Of a stretch of 64,000 nt of DNA, positions 44,904-55,749 are shown piece by piece. Below the pieces are notes generated by a model that searched no databases, had not been told where the DNA came from, and was given only the letters and a program-made list of their open reading frames with translations. The stretch is from Mycobacterium sp. 852002-50816_SCH5313054-b (GTDB lineage: Bacteria; Actinomycetota; Actinomycetes; Mycobacteriales; Mycobacteriaceae), in assembly GCF_001667185.1 (NCBI RefSeq), contig NZ_LZIC01000076.1, positions 1 to 64,000 of the forward strand, in the 5' to 3' direction. A program made the position numbers and the translations under genes. Within the stretch, counting starts at the first letter, position 1; each line of letters begins with the position of its first letter.

Positions 44904-47318
44904 ATGACCCAGGCGGCCAAGCCTCAGACCGGCGACGGGGTGAGCCAGGAGATGGTGACGCTGACCATCGACGGCGCCGAGATCAGCGTGCCCAAGGGGA
45001 CTCTGGTGATCCGCGCGGCCGAGCTGATGGGCGTCCAGATCCCGCGGTTCTGCGACCACCCGCTGCTGGACCCGGTGGGCGCGTGCCGCCAGTGCCTGGT
45101 CGAGGTCGAGGGACAGCGCAAGCCGATGGCGTCGTGCACGACGGTCGCCACCGACGACATGGTGGTGCGCACCCAGCTCACCTCCGAGGCCGCGGACAAG
45201 GCCCAGCACGGCGTCATGGAGCTGCTGCTGATCAACCATCCGCTGGACTGCCCGATGTGCGACAAGGGCGGCGAATGCCCGCTGCAAAACCAGGCAATGT
45301 CCAACGGCCGCACCGACTCCCGCTTCACCGACGTCAAGCGCACCTTCGCCAAGCCGATCAACATCTCCGCGCAGGTGCTGCTGGATCGCGAACGCTGCAT
45401 CCTGTGCGCCCGCTGCACCCGGTTCTCCGAGCAGATCGCCGGCGACCCGTTCATCGACATGCAGGAGCGCGGCGCCCTGCAACAGGTCGGCATTTACGCC
45501 AATGAGCCGTTCGACTCCTACTTTTCGGGCAACACCGTGCAGATCTGCCCGGTGGGGGCGCTGACCGGGACCGCGTACCGCTTCCGGGCCCGCCCCTTCG
45601 ACCTGGTGTCCAGCCCGAGCGTGTGTGAGCACTGCGCCTCGGGCTGCGCGCAGCGCACCGACCACCGCCGCGGGAAGGTGCTGCGCCGGTTGGCCGGCGA
45701 CGACCCCGAAGTCAACGAGGAATGGAACTGCGACAAGGGCCGGTGGGCGTTCAACTACGCGACCCAGCCGGACGTGATCAGCACCCCGCTCATCCGGGAC
45801 GCGAACGGCGAGCTGCAGCCGGCGTCGTGGTCGCACGCGATCGTCGCGGCGGTCGAGGGGCTCGAGGCGGCCCGGGGGCGCACCGGCGTGCTGGTCGGCG
45901 GCCGCGCGACCTGGGAAGACGCCTACGCGTACAGCAAGTTCGCCCGAATCACTCTGGACACCAACGACATCGACTTCCGCGCCCGCCCGCATTCGGCCGA
46001 GGAGGCCGACTTCCTGGCGGCGCGGGTGGCCGGCCGGCCGGTGACGGTCAGCTACGCCGACCTGGAGACCGCGCCGGTGGTGGTGCTGGTCGGCTTCGAG
46101 CCGGAAGACGAGTCGCCCATCGTGTTCCTGCGGCTGCGCAAGGCCGCCCGCAAGCACGGGATGCCCGTGTACGCGATCGCGCCGTTCGCCACCCGCGCGC
46201 TGACGAAGTTGTCGGGCCGGCTGATCAAGACCGTTCCCGGCGCCGAAGCGGCCGCGCTGGACGGGCTCTCCGGCGGCGAGGTGGGTGAGCTGCTGTCCAA
46301 ACCGGGCGCCGTCATCATGGTCGGCGAACGCCTGGCCACGGCCCCCGGCGGGCTGTCCGCCGCGGCCCGGCTCGCCGACGCCACCGGCGCCCGGCTGGCG
46401 TGGGTGCCGCGCCGGGCGGGCGAGCGCGGCGCGCTGGAGGCCGGCGCGCTGCCCACGCTGCTGCCGGGCGGCCGCCCGGTCGCCGACGACGCCGCTCGGG
46501 CGCAGGTCGCGGCGGCCTGGAACGTCGACGAATTGCCTTCCGCGGCAGGGCGCGACGCCGAGGCCATCCTGGCCGCGGCCACCGACGGGTCCCTGGCGGC
46601 GCTGCTGGTCGGCGGCATCGAGCCGAACGACTTCGCCGATCCCGACGCGGTGCTGGCCGCGCTGGACGCCGCCGGTTTCGTGGTCAGCCTGGAGTTGCGG
46701 CACAGCCCGGTCACCGAACGCGCCGACGTGGTGTTCCCGGTCGCGCCGACGACGCAGAAGTCCGGCGCGTTCGTCAACTGGGAGGGCCGCTATCGCGGGT
46801 TCGCGCCCGCGCTGCACGGCACCACCCAGCAGGCCCGCCAGTCGGATCACAAGGTGCTCGACACGCTGGCCGACGAGATGGGCGTCTACCTGGGGACGAC
46901 CACCGTCGAGGCGGCCCGCGAGGAACTGTCCAGGTTGGGGACCTGGGACGGCGAACACGCCGCGGGCCCGCAGGTCGCCAGTCCGGAACCGAGTAAGCCG
47001 GGGCAGGGTGAGGCCGTGCTGAGCGGATGGCGGCTGCTGCTCGACGAGGGCCGTCTGCAGGACGGCGAACCGCACTTGGCCGGCACCGCGCGCAAGCCAG
47101 TAGTCCGGCTGTCGGCCGACACCGCCGCCGAGATCGGCGCCGCCGACGGCGACAACGTCACGGTGAGCACCTCGCGCGGATCGATCAGCCTGCCGCTGAA
47201 CATCACCGACATGCCCGACCGGGTGGTGTGGCTGCCGCTGAACTCGCCGGGTTCGGCGGTGCACCGGAAATTGGGCGTGACCATCGGCAGCACAGTGAAA
47301 ATCGGAGTGGGCGTATGA
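44904..47318 (+). CDS. nuoG: NuoG, NADH dehydrogenase I subunit G
   Basis: 804 residues of the large iron-sulfur subunit. N-terminal [2Fe-2S] ligands: [16 protein letters not shown] and a later [15 protein letters not shown] and [12 protein letters not shown] hold further [4Fe-4S] clusters. CEHCASGC followed 27 residues later by NC matches the CxxCxxxC-x27-C site of the extra N7 cluster. The rest is a molybdopterin-oxidoreductase-type domain without cofactor. AAGGAG ribosome site; a 49-base gap after nuoF is the longest inside the operon. Confidence 0.95.
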   Translation: MTQAAKPQTGDGVSQEMVTLTIDGAEISVPKGTLVIRAAELMGVQIPRFCDHPLLDPVGACRQCLVEVEGQRKPMASCTTVATDDMVVRTQLTSEAADKAQHGVMELLLINHPLDCPMCDKGGECPLQNQAMSNGRTDSRFTDVKRTFAKPINISAQVLLDRERCILCARCTRFSEQIAGDPFIDMQERGALQQVGIYANEPFDSYFSGNTVQICPVGALTGTAYRFRARPFDLVSSPSVCEHCASGCAQRTDHRRGKVLRRLAGDDPEVNEEWNCDKGRWAFNYATQPDVISTPLIRDANGELQPASWSHAIVAAVEGLEAARGRTGVLVGGRATWEDAYAYSKFARITLDTNDIDFRARPHSAEEADFLAARVAGRPVTVSYADLETAPVVVLVGFEPEDESPIVFLRLRKAARKHGMPVYAIAPFATRALTKLSGRLIKTVPGAEAAALDGLSGGEVGELLSKPGAVIMVGERLATAPGGLSAAARLADATGARLAWVPRRAGERGALEAGALPTLLPGGRPVADDAARAQVAAAWNVDELPSAAGRDAEAILAAATDGSLAALLVGGIEPNDFADPDAVLAALDAAGFVVSLELRHSPVTERADVVFPVAPTTQKSGAFVNWEGRYRGFAPALHGTTQQARQSDHKVLDTLADEMGVYLGTTTVEAAREELSRLGTWDGEHAAGPQVASPEPSKPGQGEAVLSGWRLLLDEGRLQDGEPHLAGTARKPVVRLSADTAAEIGAADGDNVTVSTSRGSISLPLNITDMPDRVVWLPLNSPGSAVHRKLGVTIGSTVKIGVGV

Positions 47319-48580
47319 CCGGGTTGGCCGCCTTCGGGCACGACACCTGGTGGTTGGTGCTGGGCAAGGCGCTGGCCATCTTCGTGTTCCTCATGCTCAA
47401 CGTGCTGGTCGCGATCCTGCTCGAGCGCAAGATTCTCGGCTGGATGCAGCTGCGGCCCGGCCCCAACCGGGTGGGGCCATGGGGTGCCCTGCAGAGCCTG
47501 GCCGACGGGATCAAGCTGGCGCTCAAGGAGAGCATCACCCCGGGCGGCATCGACAAGTTCGTTTACTTTGCGGCGCCGGTCTTTTCGGTGATCCCCGCGT
47601 TTACCGCGTTCGCGTTCATTCCGTTCGGCCCGGTGGTGTCGGTGTTCGGTCACCGCACGCCCTTGCAGCTGACCGACCTGCCGGTCGCGGTGCTGTTCAT
47701 CCTGGGGCTCTCGGCGATCGGCGTCTACGGCATCGTGCTCGGCGGCTGGGCGTCCGGTTCGACCTACCCCTTGCTGGGCGGGGTGCGCTCCACGGCCCAG
47801 GTCATCTCGTATGAGGTCGCGATGGGGCTGTCTTTCGCGGCGGTGTTCCTCTACGCCGGCTCCATGTCGACGTCGCAGATCGTGGCCGCCCAAGACCGGG
47901 TCTGGTACGTCTTCCTGTTGCTGCCGTCGTTCGTGATCTATTTGATCTCCATGGTCGGCGAGACCAACCGGGCGCCCTTCGACCTGCCCGAGGCCGAGGG
48001 CGAGCTGGTGGCGGGTTTCCACACCGAGTACTCGTCGCTGAAGTTCGCGATGTTCATGCTGGCCGAGTACGTCAACATGATGACGGTGTCGTCGCTGGCG
48101 ACGGCCATGTTCTTCGGCGGTTGGCACGCGCCCTGGCCGCTGAACATGTGGGCGGGGGCCAACACCGGCTGGTGGCCGGTGCTCTGGTTCACCGCCAAGA
48201 TGTGGACCTTCCTGTTCATCTACTTCTGGCTGCGCGCCAGCCTGCCCCGGTTGCGCTACGACCAGTTCATGGCGCTGGGCTGGAAATTGCTGATCCCGGC
48301 CTCCCTGGTGTGGGTGCTGATCGCGGCGGTGATCCGCACGGCACGCAACCAGGGATACGCGCATTGGACGCCGGTGCTCGTGGCCAGCAGCATCGTCGTG
48401 GCCGGTGCGCTGGTGCTGCTGTTGCGAAAACCGTTCACAGCGCCGAGCATTCGCGCGATGGAGCGGCAGCTGCGCCGGCAGCGCGAAACCCCCTCCCCCG
48501 CAATCACCGAGCCTGCCTTCCCGACTCCGCCGCTGCCGGCGCCGAAGGTCGGCGCGAGCAAGGAGGAAGCACGTGCCTAA
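47315..48580 (+). CDS. nuoH: NuoH, NADH dehydrogenase I subunit H
   Basis: 421 residues, about eight membrane helices, linking the peripheral and membrane arms at the quinone tunnel. Seen: [21 protein letters not shown], split at the family motif RPGPNRVGP, and [22 protein letters not shown]-terminal cytosolic tail of about 45 Pro-rich residues ([18 protein letters not shown]) is beyond the usual family length. It overlaps nuoI by 8 bases. Confidence 0.95.
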   Translation: MTGLAAFGHDTWWLVLGKALAIFVFLMLNVLVAILLERKILGWMQLRPGPNRVGPWGALQSLADGIKLALKESITPGGIDKFVYFAAPVFSVIPAFTAFAFIPFGPVVSVFGHRTPLQLTDLPVAVLFILGLSAIGVYGIVLGGWASGSTYPLLGGVRSTAQVISYEVAMGLSFAAVFLYAGSMSTSQIVAAQDRVWYVFLLLPSFVIYLISMVGETNRAPFDLPEAEGELVAGFHTEYSSLKFAMFMLAEYVNMMTVSSLATAMFFGGWHAPWPLNMWAGANTGWWPVLWFTAKMWTFLFIYFWLRASLPRLRYDQFMALGWKLLIPASLVWVLIAAVIRTARNQGYAHWTPVLVASSIVVAGALVLLLRKPFTAPSIRAMERQLRRQRETPSPAITEPAFPTPPLPAPKVGASKEEARA

Positions 48581-49118
48581 GTTTCTCGACGCGGTAGCCG
48601 GGTTCGGCGTGACGCTCGGCTCGATGTTCAAAAAGCGCGTCACCGAGGGATATCCGGAGAAGCCGGGCCCGGTCGCGCCGCGCTATCACGGCCGGCACCA
48701 ACTCAACCGGTACCCCGACGGCCTGGAAAAGTGCATCGGCTGCGAGTTGTGCGCCTGGGCGTGCCCCGCCGACGCGATCTACGTCGAGGGCGCCGACAAC
48801 ACCGAGGAGCTGCGGTACTCGCCGGGTGAACGCTATGGCCGCGTGTACCAGATCAACTACCTGCGCTGCATCGGCTGCGGCCTGTGCATCGAGGCCTGCC
48901 CCACCAGGGCGCTGACGATGACCAACGACTACGAAATGGCCGACGACAACCGCGCCGACCTCATCTACGAGAAGGACCGACTGCTCGCCCCCCTGCTGCA
49001 GGACATGCTCGCGCCGCCGCACCCGCGGGCGGCCGGCGCCACCGACAAGGACTACTACCAGGGCAACGTGACCGCGCAGGGGCTGCAGGAGCGCGAGAAC
49101 GCCGGAGACACAAGATGA
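48573..49118 (+). CDS. nuoI: NuoI, NADH dehydrogenase I subunit I
   Basis: 181 residues with two ferredoxin-type [4Fe-4S] motifs, [12 protein letters not shown] and [12 protein letters not shown], which carry N6a and N6b between NuoG and NuoB. GTG start with AGGAGG 6 bases upstream, inside the end of nuoH. The C-terminal tail [15 protein letters not shown] is typical of mycobacteria. Confidence 0.95.
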   Translation: MPKFLDAVAGFGVTLGSMFKKRVTEGYPEKPGPVAPRYHGRHQLNRYPDGLEKCIGCELCAWACPADAIYVEGADNTEELRYSPGERYGRVYQINYLRCIGCGLCIEACPTRALTMTNDYEMADDNRADLIYEKDRLLAPLLQDMLAPPHPRAAGATDKDYYQGNVTAQGLQERENAGDTR

Positions 49119-49924
49119 CCGCGACGCTCGCCTTGAATCTGGCGTCCGACGCCATCGTTCGCACCTCCACCGGCGAGGCGGTCACGTTCTGGGTGCTGGG
49201 CGCCGTGGCGCTGATCGGCGCGCTGGGCGTCGTGTTGGCGGTCAACGCCGTCTACTCGGCGATGTTCTTGGCGATGACGATGATCATCCTGGCGGTGTTC
49301 TACATGATCCAGGACGCGGTGTTTCTGGGTGTCGTCCAGGTCGTGGTCTATACCGGCGCGGTGATGATGCTGTTCCTGTTCGTGCTGATGCTGATCGGCG
49401 TGGACTCCGCGGAGTCACTCAAGGAGACGCTGCGCGGGCAGCGCGTCGCGGCGGTGCTGACGGGCGTCGGGTTCGGCATCCTGCTGCTGGCCGGCATCGG
49501 CAACGTGGCGACCGGCGGTCACCCGGGTTTTGCGGGGCTGACCACCGCCAACGCCAACGGCAACGTGGAAGGCCTGGCCGCACTGATCTTTTCGCGTTAC
49601 CTCTGGGCGTTCGAGCTGACCAGCGCGTTGCTGATCACCGCGGCCGTCGGCGCGATGGTGCTGGCGCACCGCGAGCGTTTCGAACGCCGCAAGACCCAGC
49701 GCGAGCTGTCCGAGGAACGCTTCCGCCCCGGCGGGCGCGCCACCCCGCTGCCCAACCCCGGTGTGTACGCACGCCACAACGCGGTCGACGTCGCCGCGAT
49801 GCTGCCCGACGGCTCCTACTCGGAGTTGTCGGTCTCCCCGATCCTGCGGATCCGGGGCGCGGACGGCAAGGAGACCCCAGCCGGGGCCGTGCAGGGTTCT
49901 GTTTCGGGGGCAGGTGCGTCGTGA
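49115..49924 (+). CDS. nuoJ: NuoJ, NADH dehydrogenase I subunit J
   Basis: 269 residues with five membrane helices. Conserved [22 protein letters not shown] carries the pi-bulge helix (motif [13 protein letters not shown]). The 80-residue cytosolic C-terminal tail ([15 protein letters not shown] onward) is longer than in E. coli. Overlaps nuoI by 4 bases and nuoK by 4. Confidence 0.94.
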   Translation: MTATLALNLASDAIVRTSTGEAVTFWVLGAVALIGALGVVLAVNAVYSAMFLAMTMIILAVFYMIQDAVFLGVVQVVVYTGAVMMLFLFVLMLIGVDSAESLKETLRGQRVAAVLTGVGFGILLLAGIGNVATGGHPGFAGLTTANANGNVEGLAALIFSRYLWAFELTSALLITAAVGAMVLAHRERFERRKTQRELSEERFRPGGRATPLPNPGVYARHNAVDVAAMLPDGSYSELSVSPILRIRGADGKETPAGAVQGSVSGAGAS

Positions 49925-50220
49925 ATCCGGCGAATTACCTGTACCTTTCGGCGCTGCTCTTCACCATCGGTGCCGCGGGCGTGCTGTTGCGTCGCAACGC
50001 CATCGTGATGTTCATGTGCGTGGAGCTCATGCTCAACGCCGTCAACCTGGCGTTCGTCACCTTCGCGCGGATGCACGGCCACCTCGACGGCCAGATGATC
50101 GCCTTCTTCACGATGGTGGTGGCCGCGTGCGAGGTCGTCGTCGGCCTGGCCATCATCATGACGATTTTCCGTGCCCGCAAATCCGCGTCGGTCGACGACG
50201 CGAACCTACTCAAAGGCTGA
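49921..50220 (+). CDS. nuoK: NuoK, NADH dehydrogenase I subunit K
   Basis: 99 residues, three membrane helices, with buried Glu residues in [16 protein letters not shown] and [13 protein letters not shown] that belong to the proton path. GTG start inside the nuoJ stop. Confidence 0.94.
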   Translation: MNPANYLYLSALLFTIGAAGVLLRRNAIVMFMCVELMLNAVNLAFVTFARMHGHLDGQMIAFFTMVVAACEVVVGLAIIMTIFRARKSASVDDANLLKG

Positions 50221-50231
50221 CCAACGCCACG

Positions 50232-52118
50232 ATGACTGACTACACCTGGCTGCTGGTGGCACTGCCATTGGCGGGTGCCGCGATCTTGTTGTTCGGGGGC
50301 AGGCGCACCGACGGGTGGGGACACCTGCTGGGCTGCGCCACCGCGCTGGCGGCATTCGGCGTCGGGCTGAGCCTGCTGACCGAGCTGCTCGGCCGCGGCG
50401 CGGACGACCGGGTCATCCACCAGAAGGTGTTCACCTGGATTCCCGTCGGCCAGCTGCAGGTGGACCTCGGCCTGCAGATCGACCAGCTGTCGGTGTGTTT
50501 CGTGCTGCTGATCTCCGGGGTGGGGTCGCTGATCCACATCTATTCGGTCGGCTACATGGCCGAAGAACCAGACCGCCGACGGTTTTTCGGCTACCTCAAC
50601 CTGTTCCTGGCCTCGATGCTGCTGCTGGTCGTCGCCGACAACTACGTGGTGCTCTACGTCGGCTGGGAGGGCGTCGGCCTGGCCTCCTACCTGCTCATCG
50701 GCTTCTGGTACCACAAGCCCACGGCGGCCACCGCGGCCAAGAAGGCGTTCGTGATGAACCGGGTCGGGGACGCCGGCCTCGCCCTCGGAATGTTCTTGAT
50801 GTTCAGCACCTTCGGCACGCTGTCGTACGCCGGGGTGTTCGCCGGCGCGCCCGCCGCCGGCCGGGGCGCCTTGACCGCGATGGGATTGCTGCTGCTGCTG
50901 GGCGCCTGCGCGAAATCCGCGCAGGTTCCGCTGCAGGCCTGGTTGGGCGACGCGATGGAGGGCCCGACGCCGGTGTCCGCGCTGATCCACGCCGCCACCA
51001 TGGTGACCGCCGGCGTGTACCTGATCGTGCGGTCCAACCCGCTCTACAACCTGTCGCCCGACGCACAACTCGGCGTGGTCATCGTCGGCGCCGTCACCCT
51101 GCTGTTCGGGGCGTTCATCGGCTGCGCCAAGGACGACATCAAGCGCGCCCTGGCGGCATCGACGATGAGCCAGATCGGCTATATGGTGCTCGCCGCCGGC
51201 CTCGGCCCGGCCGGCTACGCCTTTGCGATCATGCACCTGCTCACCCACGGTTTCTTCAAGGCCGGCCTGTTCCTCGGCTCCGGCGCGGTGATCCACGCGA
51301 TGCACGAGGAGCAGGACATGCGGCGCTACGGCGGCCTGCGCAAGGCCCTGCCGATCACCTTCGCCACGTTCGGTCTGGGCTACCTGGCGATCATCGGCGT
51401 GCCACCGTTCGCGGGCTTCTTCTCCAAAGACAAGATCATCGAGGCGGCGCTGTCCTCCGGGGACACCCGGGGCTACGTGCTGGGTGGGGCGGCGCTGCTG
51501 GGTGCCGGCGTCACCGCCTTCTACATGACCCGCGTCATGCTGATGACCTTCTTCGGTGAAAAGCGTTGGGCCCCGGGTAGCCATCCGCACGAGGCGCCGG
51601 CCGTGATGGCGTGGCCGATGATCCTGCTCGCCGTCGGCTCGGCGTTCTCCGGCCTGCTGCTGTGGTGGGGAGGCGCCCTGCAGCACTGGCTCGAACCCGT
51701 CGTCGGGATACGCGAAGAGGCCGCGCATGCCCTGCCGGCCTGGGTCACCACCGTCGTCGCGCTGGGTGTCGTCGCGGTCGGCATCGCGGTGGCCTACCGG
51801 ATGTACGCCACCGCGCCGATCCCCAGGGTCGCCCCGGTCCGCGTCTCGGCGCTCACGACGGCCGCGCGCGCCGACCTGTACGGCGATGCCTTCAACGAGG
51901 AGGTGTTCATGCGCCCTGGTGCGCAACTGACCGAAGCGCTGGTCGAACTCGACAACGCGGGCGTCGACGGCTCGGTCAACGCGCTGGCGGCGCTGATAAG
52001 CCGGACGTCAAACGGCCTGCGGCGCTTCCAAACCGGCTTCGCCCGCAACTACGCGTTGTCCATGCTGGCCGGCGCGGTGCTGGTGGTCGCGCTGATCCTG
52101 GCGGTGCGGGGATGGTGA
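50232..52118 (+). CDS. nuoL: NuoL, NADH dehydrogenase I subunit L
   Basis: 628-residue antiporter-like proton-pump subunit with about 16 membrane helices. Seen: [20 protein letters not shown] (key Glu), [21 protein letters not shown] (loop with [10 protein letters not shown]), [11 protein letters not shown], and the C-terminal amphipathic and anchor helix ending [24 protein letters not shown] 11 bases after nuoK. Confidence 0.95.
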   Translation: MTDYTWLLVALPLAGAAILLFGGRRTDGWGHLLGCATALAAFGVGLSLLTELLGRGADDRVIHQKVFTWIPVGQLQVDLGLQIDQLSVCFVLLISGVGSLIHIYSVGYMAEEPDRRRFFGYLNLFLASMLLLVVADNYVVLYVGWEGVGLASYLLIGFWYHKPTAATAAKKAFVMNRVGDAGLALGMFLMFSTFGTLSYAGVFAGAPAAGRGALTAMGLLLLLGACAKSAQVPLQAWLGDAMEGPTPVSALIHAATMVTAGVYLIVRSNPLYNLSPDAQLGVVIVGAVTLLFGAFIGCAKDDIKRALAASTMSQIGYMVLAAGLGPAGYAFAIMHLLTHGFFKAGLFLGSGAVIHAMHEEQDMRRYGGLRKALPITFATFGLGYLAIIGVPPFAGFFSKDKIIEAALSSGDTRGYVLGGAALLGAGVTAFYMTRVMLMTFFGEKRWAPGSHPHEAPAVMAWPMILLAVGSAFSGLLLWWGGALQHWLEPVVGIREEAAHALPAWVTTVVALGVVAVGIAVAYRMYATAPIPRVAPVRVSALTTAARADLYGDAFNEEVFMRPGAQLTEALVELDNAGVDGSVNALAALISRTSNGLRRFQTGFARNYALSMLAGAVLVVALILAVRGW

Positions 52119-53692
52119 ACTCGCACGTGCCGTGGCTGAGCGTCCTGTGGCTGCTGCCGCTGGCCGGCTCGCTGCTGATCATCCTGCTGCCTCCCGGGCT
52201 GCGGCAGCTCGCCAAGTGGGCCGGCCTGGTGGTCGGCGTGCTGACGCTGGCGGTGGCGATCGTCGTCACGGTCGGATTCAAGACCGGCGGCCCCACCTAC
52301 CAATTCGTGGAAAGCCACAAGTGGATCCCGGCGTTCGGCGCCGGTTACTCCCTCGGCGTCGACGGCATCGCCGTCGTGCTGGTGCTGCTGACCGCGGTGC
52401 TGATCCCGCTGCTGCAGGTGGCCGGCTGGAACGACGGCGGCAAGGGCACCCGCGGCGTGCACGCCTACGTCGCGCTGACGCTGGCCATCGAATCGATGGT
52501 GCTGGTTTCGGTGGTCGCGCTGGACGTGTTGCTGTTCTACGTGTTCTTCGAGGCCATGCTGGTGCCGATGTACTTCCTGATCGGCGGCTTCGGCGGCGGC
52601 CCGGGCAGGTCGCGCGCGGCGGTGAAGTTCTTGCTGTACAACCTGTTCGGCGGCCTGATCATGCTGGCGGCCGTCATCGGGCTCTACGTGGTGACCGCGC
52701 AGCACGGTTCGGGCACCTTCGACTTCCGCGACATCGTCGCCGGCGTCGCGTCGGGGCGCTACGGCGCCGACCCCGCGGTGTTCAAGGCGCTGTTCCTCGG
52801 CTTCATGTTCGCCTTCGCGATCAAGGCGCCGCTGTGGCCGTTCCACCGCTGGCTGCCCGACGCCGCCGTCGAGGCCACGCCGGCGACCGCGGTGCTGATG
52901 ATGGCGGTGATGGACAAGGTCGGCACCTTCGGCATGCTGCGCTACTGCCTGCAGCTGTTCCCGAGCGCCTCAACGTATTTCCGGCCGCTGATCATCGTGC
53001 TGGCCGTGATCGGGGTGATCTACGGCGCGGTCGTGGCGATCGGCCAGGCCGACATCATGCGCCTGATCGCCTACACCTCGATCTCCCACTTCGGGTTCAT
53101 CATCCTGGGCATCTTCGTGATGACCACGCAGGGACAGAGCGGGTCGACGCTGTACATGCTCAACCACGGCCTGTCCACCGCGGCGGTGTTCCTGATCGCG
53201 GGCTTCCTGATCTCGCGGCACGGCAGCCGGGCGATCGCCGACTACGGCGGCGTGCAGAAGGTGGCACCCATCCTGGCGGGCACGTTCCTCGTGTCGGCGA
53301 TGGCCACCCTGTCGCTCCCGGGCCTGGCGCCGTTCATCAGCGAATTCCTGGTCCTGCTGGGCACTTTCAACCGGTACTGGCTGGCGGCGGCGTTCGGCGT
53401 CACCGCGTTGGTCCTCTCGGCGATCTACATGTTGTGGCTCTACCAGCGGGTGATGACCGGGCCGGTGGCCGCCGGCAACGAACGCATCGGCGACCTGAAG
53501 GCGCGCGAGCTGATCGTCGTGGCCCCACTCATCGCGCTGTTGCTCGGGCTCGGCATCTACCCCAAGCCGGTGCTGGACCTGATCAATCCCGCCGTCGAGA
53601 ACACGATGACCACCATCGGCCAGCATGACCCCGCACCGAGCGTGCGACCGGGTACTGGCGTACCGCGCACAGCCGAAGGACCGCACCGATGA
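52112..53692 (+). CDS. nuoM: NuoM, NADH dehydrogenase I subunit M
   Basis: 526-residue antiporter-like proton-pump subunit. Seen: [20 protein letters not shown] (key Glu), [34 protein letters not shown] and [11 protein letters not shown]. Either ATG (52112) or GTG (52115) could start it; both overlap the nuoL stop. Confidence 0.95.
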   Translation: MVNSHVPWLSVLWLLPLAGSLLIILLPPGLRQLAKWAGLVVGVLTLAVAIVVTVGFKTGGPTYQFVESHKWIPAFGAGYSLGVDGIAVVLVLLTAVLIPLLQVAGWNDGGKGTRGVHAYVALTLAIESMVLVSVVALDVLLFYVFFEAMLVPMYFLIGGFGGGPGRSRAAVKFLLYNLFGGLIMLAAVIGLYVVTAQHGSGTFDFRDIVAGVASGRYGADPAVFKALFLGFMFAFAIKAPLWPFHRWLPDAAVEATPATAVLMMAVMDKVGTFGMLRYCLQLFPSASTYFRPLIIVLAVIGVIYGAVVAIGQADIMRLIAYTSISHFGFIILGIFVMTTQGQSGSTLYMLNHGLSTAAVFLIAGFLISRHGSRAIADYGGVQKVAPILAGTFLVSAMATLSLPGLAPFISEFLVLLGTFNRYWLAAAFGVTALVLSAIYMLWLYQRVMTGPVAAGNERIGDLKARELIVVAPLIALLLGLGIYPKPVLDLINPAVENTMTTIGQHDPAPSVRPGTGVPRTAEGPHR

Positions 53693-55269
53693 CCCTTCCC
53701 ACCCCCAGCGTCGAGTACTTCCTGCTCGGCCCGATGCTCATCGTCTTCGGCGTCGCTATCGCCGCGGTGCTCGTGGAAGCGTTCGCGCCCAGGCGGATTC
53801 GCTACGCCACCCAGGTGACGCTGGCCCTCGCCGGCCTGGTAGCGGCGTTCTTTGCGGACGTGGAGGTCGCCGAGTCGATCCCTGCGTCGGGTCGCGCCAC
53901 CGTGCTGGGCGCGGTGGCCATCGACCGGCCGACGCTGTACCTGCAGGGCACCGTCCTGCTGGTCGCCGTCCTGGCGGTGATCTTCATCGCCGAACGGACG
54001 CAGGCCAGGGCGGAGAGCAAGGTCACGGTCGCGGCCGGTTCGGCCGGGTTGGATTCCTTTACGCCGCAGGCGTCCGCGGTTCCGGGCAGCGACGCCGAGC
54101 GCGAGGCGGAGCGGGCCGGGGCCGCGCAGACCGAGCTCTTCCCCCTGCTGATGCTGTCCGTCGGCGGCATGATGGTGTTCCCGGCGTCCAACGACCTGCT
54201 GACGATGTTCGTCGCGCTGGAGGTCCTGTCGCTGCCCCTGTACCTGATGTGCGGGCTGGCGCGTCATCGCCGCCTGCTGTCCCAGGAAGCGGCGATGAAG
54301 TACTTCCTGCTGGGCGCGTTCTCCTCGGCGTTCTTCCTCTACGGCGTGGCGTTGCTCTACGGCGCGACCGGCACGCTGCTGCTGTCGGGGATCCGGGATG
54401 CCCTTGCCGCGCATGGTGATAGCTCGATGGCGTTGATCGGCGTCGCGCTGCTGTCGGTCGGGTTGCTGTTCAAGGTGGGCGCGGTGCCGTTCCACTCCTG
54501 GATTCCCGACGTCTACCAGGGCGCACCCACCCCGATCACCGGGTTCATGGCGGCGGCCACCAAGGTGGCGGCGTTCGGCGCGCTGCTCCGGGTGGTCTAC
54601 GTGGCGCTGCCCCCGCTGCACGATCAATGGCGCCCGGTGCTGTGGACGATTTCGATCCTGACGATGGCGGTGGGCACCATCACGGCCGTCAACCAGACCG
54701 ACGTCAAGCGGATGCTGGCCTATTCGTCCGTCGCGCACGTGGGTTTCATCCTCACCGGCGTGATCGCGGACAACGCGACGGGCCTTTCGGCTACGTTGTT
54801 CTATCTGGTCGCCTACAGCTTCAGCACCGTCGGCGCGTTCGCCATCGTGGGCCTGATTCGCAACGCCGACGGCGTCGAGGACGCTACGCTGGCGCACTGG
54901 GCCGGGCTCGGACAGCGCTCCCCCATTGTGGGCGTGATGTTTTCGATGTTCCTGCTGGCGTTCGCCGGCATCCCGCTGACGAGCGGCTTCGTCAGCAAGC
55001 TCGCGGTGTTCAAGGCCGCCGCCCAGGGTGGCGCGGTGCCGCTGGTCATCGTCGGTGTCGTCGCGAGCGGCGTCGCCGCGTACTTCTACGTGCGAGTCAT
55101 CGTCTCGATGTTCTTCACCGAGGCAACCGACGACACCCCGCACGTGGTGGCGCCGGGCATCCTCAGCAAGGCCGCGATCGCCGTATGCGCCTTGGTCACG
55201 GTGCTTTTGGGGATCTTCCCGCAGCCGCTGCTCGACCTGGCCGATCAGGCAGCCCAGCTGCTGCACTGA
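53689..55269 (+). CDS. nuoN: NuoN, NADH dehydrogenase I subunit N
   Basis: 526-residue antiporter-like proton-pump subunit, last of the operon. Seen: LFKVGAVPFHSWIPDVYQGAP, AYSSVAHVGFILTGV and PLTSGFVSKLAVF. Between helices near residues 103-150 it has a hydrophilic insertion (ERTQARAESK to AEREAERAGAAQ) absent from E. coli NuoN as remembered. Convergent with the next gene, 26 bases between stops. Confidence 0.95.
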   Translation: MTLPTPSVEYFLLGPMLIVFGVAIAAVLVEAFAPRRIRYATQVTLALAGLVAAFFADVEVAESIPASGRATVLGAVAIDRPTLYLQGTVLLVAVLAVIFIAERTQARAESKVTVAAGSAGLDSFTPQASAVPGSDAEREAERAGAAQTELFPLLMLSVGGMMVFPASNDLLTMFVALEVLSLPLYLMCGLARHRRLLSQEAAMKYFLLGAFSSAFFLYGVALLYGATGTLLLSGIRDALAAHGDSSMALIGVALLSVGLLFKVGAVPFHSWIPDVYQGAPTPITGFMAAATKVAAFGALLRVVYVALPPLHDQWRPVLWTISILTMAVGTITAVNQTDVKRMLAYSSVAHVGFILTGVIADNATGLSATLFYLVAYSFSTVGAFAIVGLIRNADGVEDATLAHWAGLGQRSPIVGVMFSMFLLAFAGIPLTSGFVSKLAVFKAAAQGGAVPLVIVGVVASGVAAYFYVRVIVSMFFTEATDDTPHVVAPGILSKAAIAVCALVTVLLGIFPQPLLDLADQAAQLLH

Positions 55270-55295
55270 TCCTCGGTGTTTGAGTCTTTTTGCGC

Positions 55296-55742
55296 TCAGG
55301 TCACGAACGGGCGCGTCGCCAGGACGTAGATCGCCAGCACTCCCAGCGGCGCGGCCAGCGGCAACCACGGCAACTGTAGCGGGAACGCGGCCGCCGCCAG
55401 CCCCGCGCAGGTAAAGCCAACGGCCGCAACCGCCGTCGGCCAGCTCCACATCACCCCGCCGGGCGTCGCCGCCGCATGGCGGCAGACCAGGTAGGCGGCG
55501 GCACAAAGCCCGGACCAGGCGGCGAAGACGAGCGACGGATCCGACGCCACGATCGTCGCCACGGACAGCAGCACCGCAATCGTCGCCGCAGGGCGCGCGG
55601 CCACTCCGGCGCCCACCGCCACCAGGGCCGCCACCGCCGCGACGAGCGCCGGTCCGTGCGAGCCGACGGCGGCGAGCCCGACCATGAGCACGCCGAAGAT
55701 CGTCGAGATCGCCAGTGTGGCCGAACGCGGGATCGATTTCAT
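55296..55742 (-). CDS. Membrane protein (Rv3162c-like)
   Basis: 148 residues, almost entirely hydrophobic, with four to five membrane helices (about 8-28, 30-50, 52-68, 72-90, 105-140). Last gene of the moxR3 cluster, 7 bases behind the DUF58 gene. Position and character match Rv3162c. No functional motif; possibly a membrane partner of the MoxR/DUF58 system. Confidence 0.78.
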   Translation of the reverse strand: MKSIPRSATLAISTIFGVLMVGLAAVGSHGPALVAAVAALVAVGAGVAARPAATIAVLLSVATIVASDPSLVFAAWSGLCAAAYLVCRHAAATPGGVMWSWPTAVAAVGFTCAGLAAAAFPLQLPWLPLAAPLGVLAIYVLATRPFVT

Positions 55743-55749
55743 ACCACCG

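Noticed and set aside
44835..47264. An 809-codon minus-strand open frame opposite nuoG
   Set aside because: Antisense shadow of a complete nuoG; composition is biased and no domain is seen.
49935..51926. A 663-codon minus-strand open frame opposite nuoK and nuoL
   Set aside because: Shadow of conserved complex I genes; low-complexity His/Arg/Gly/Gln sequence.
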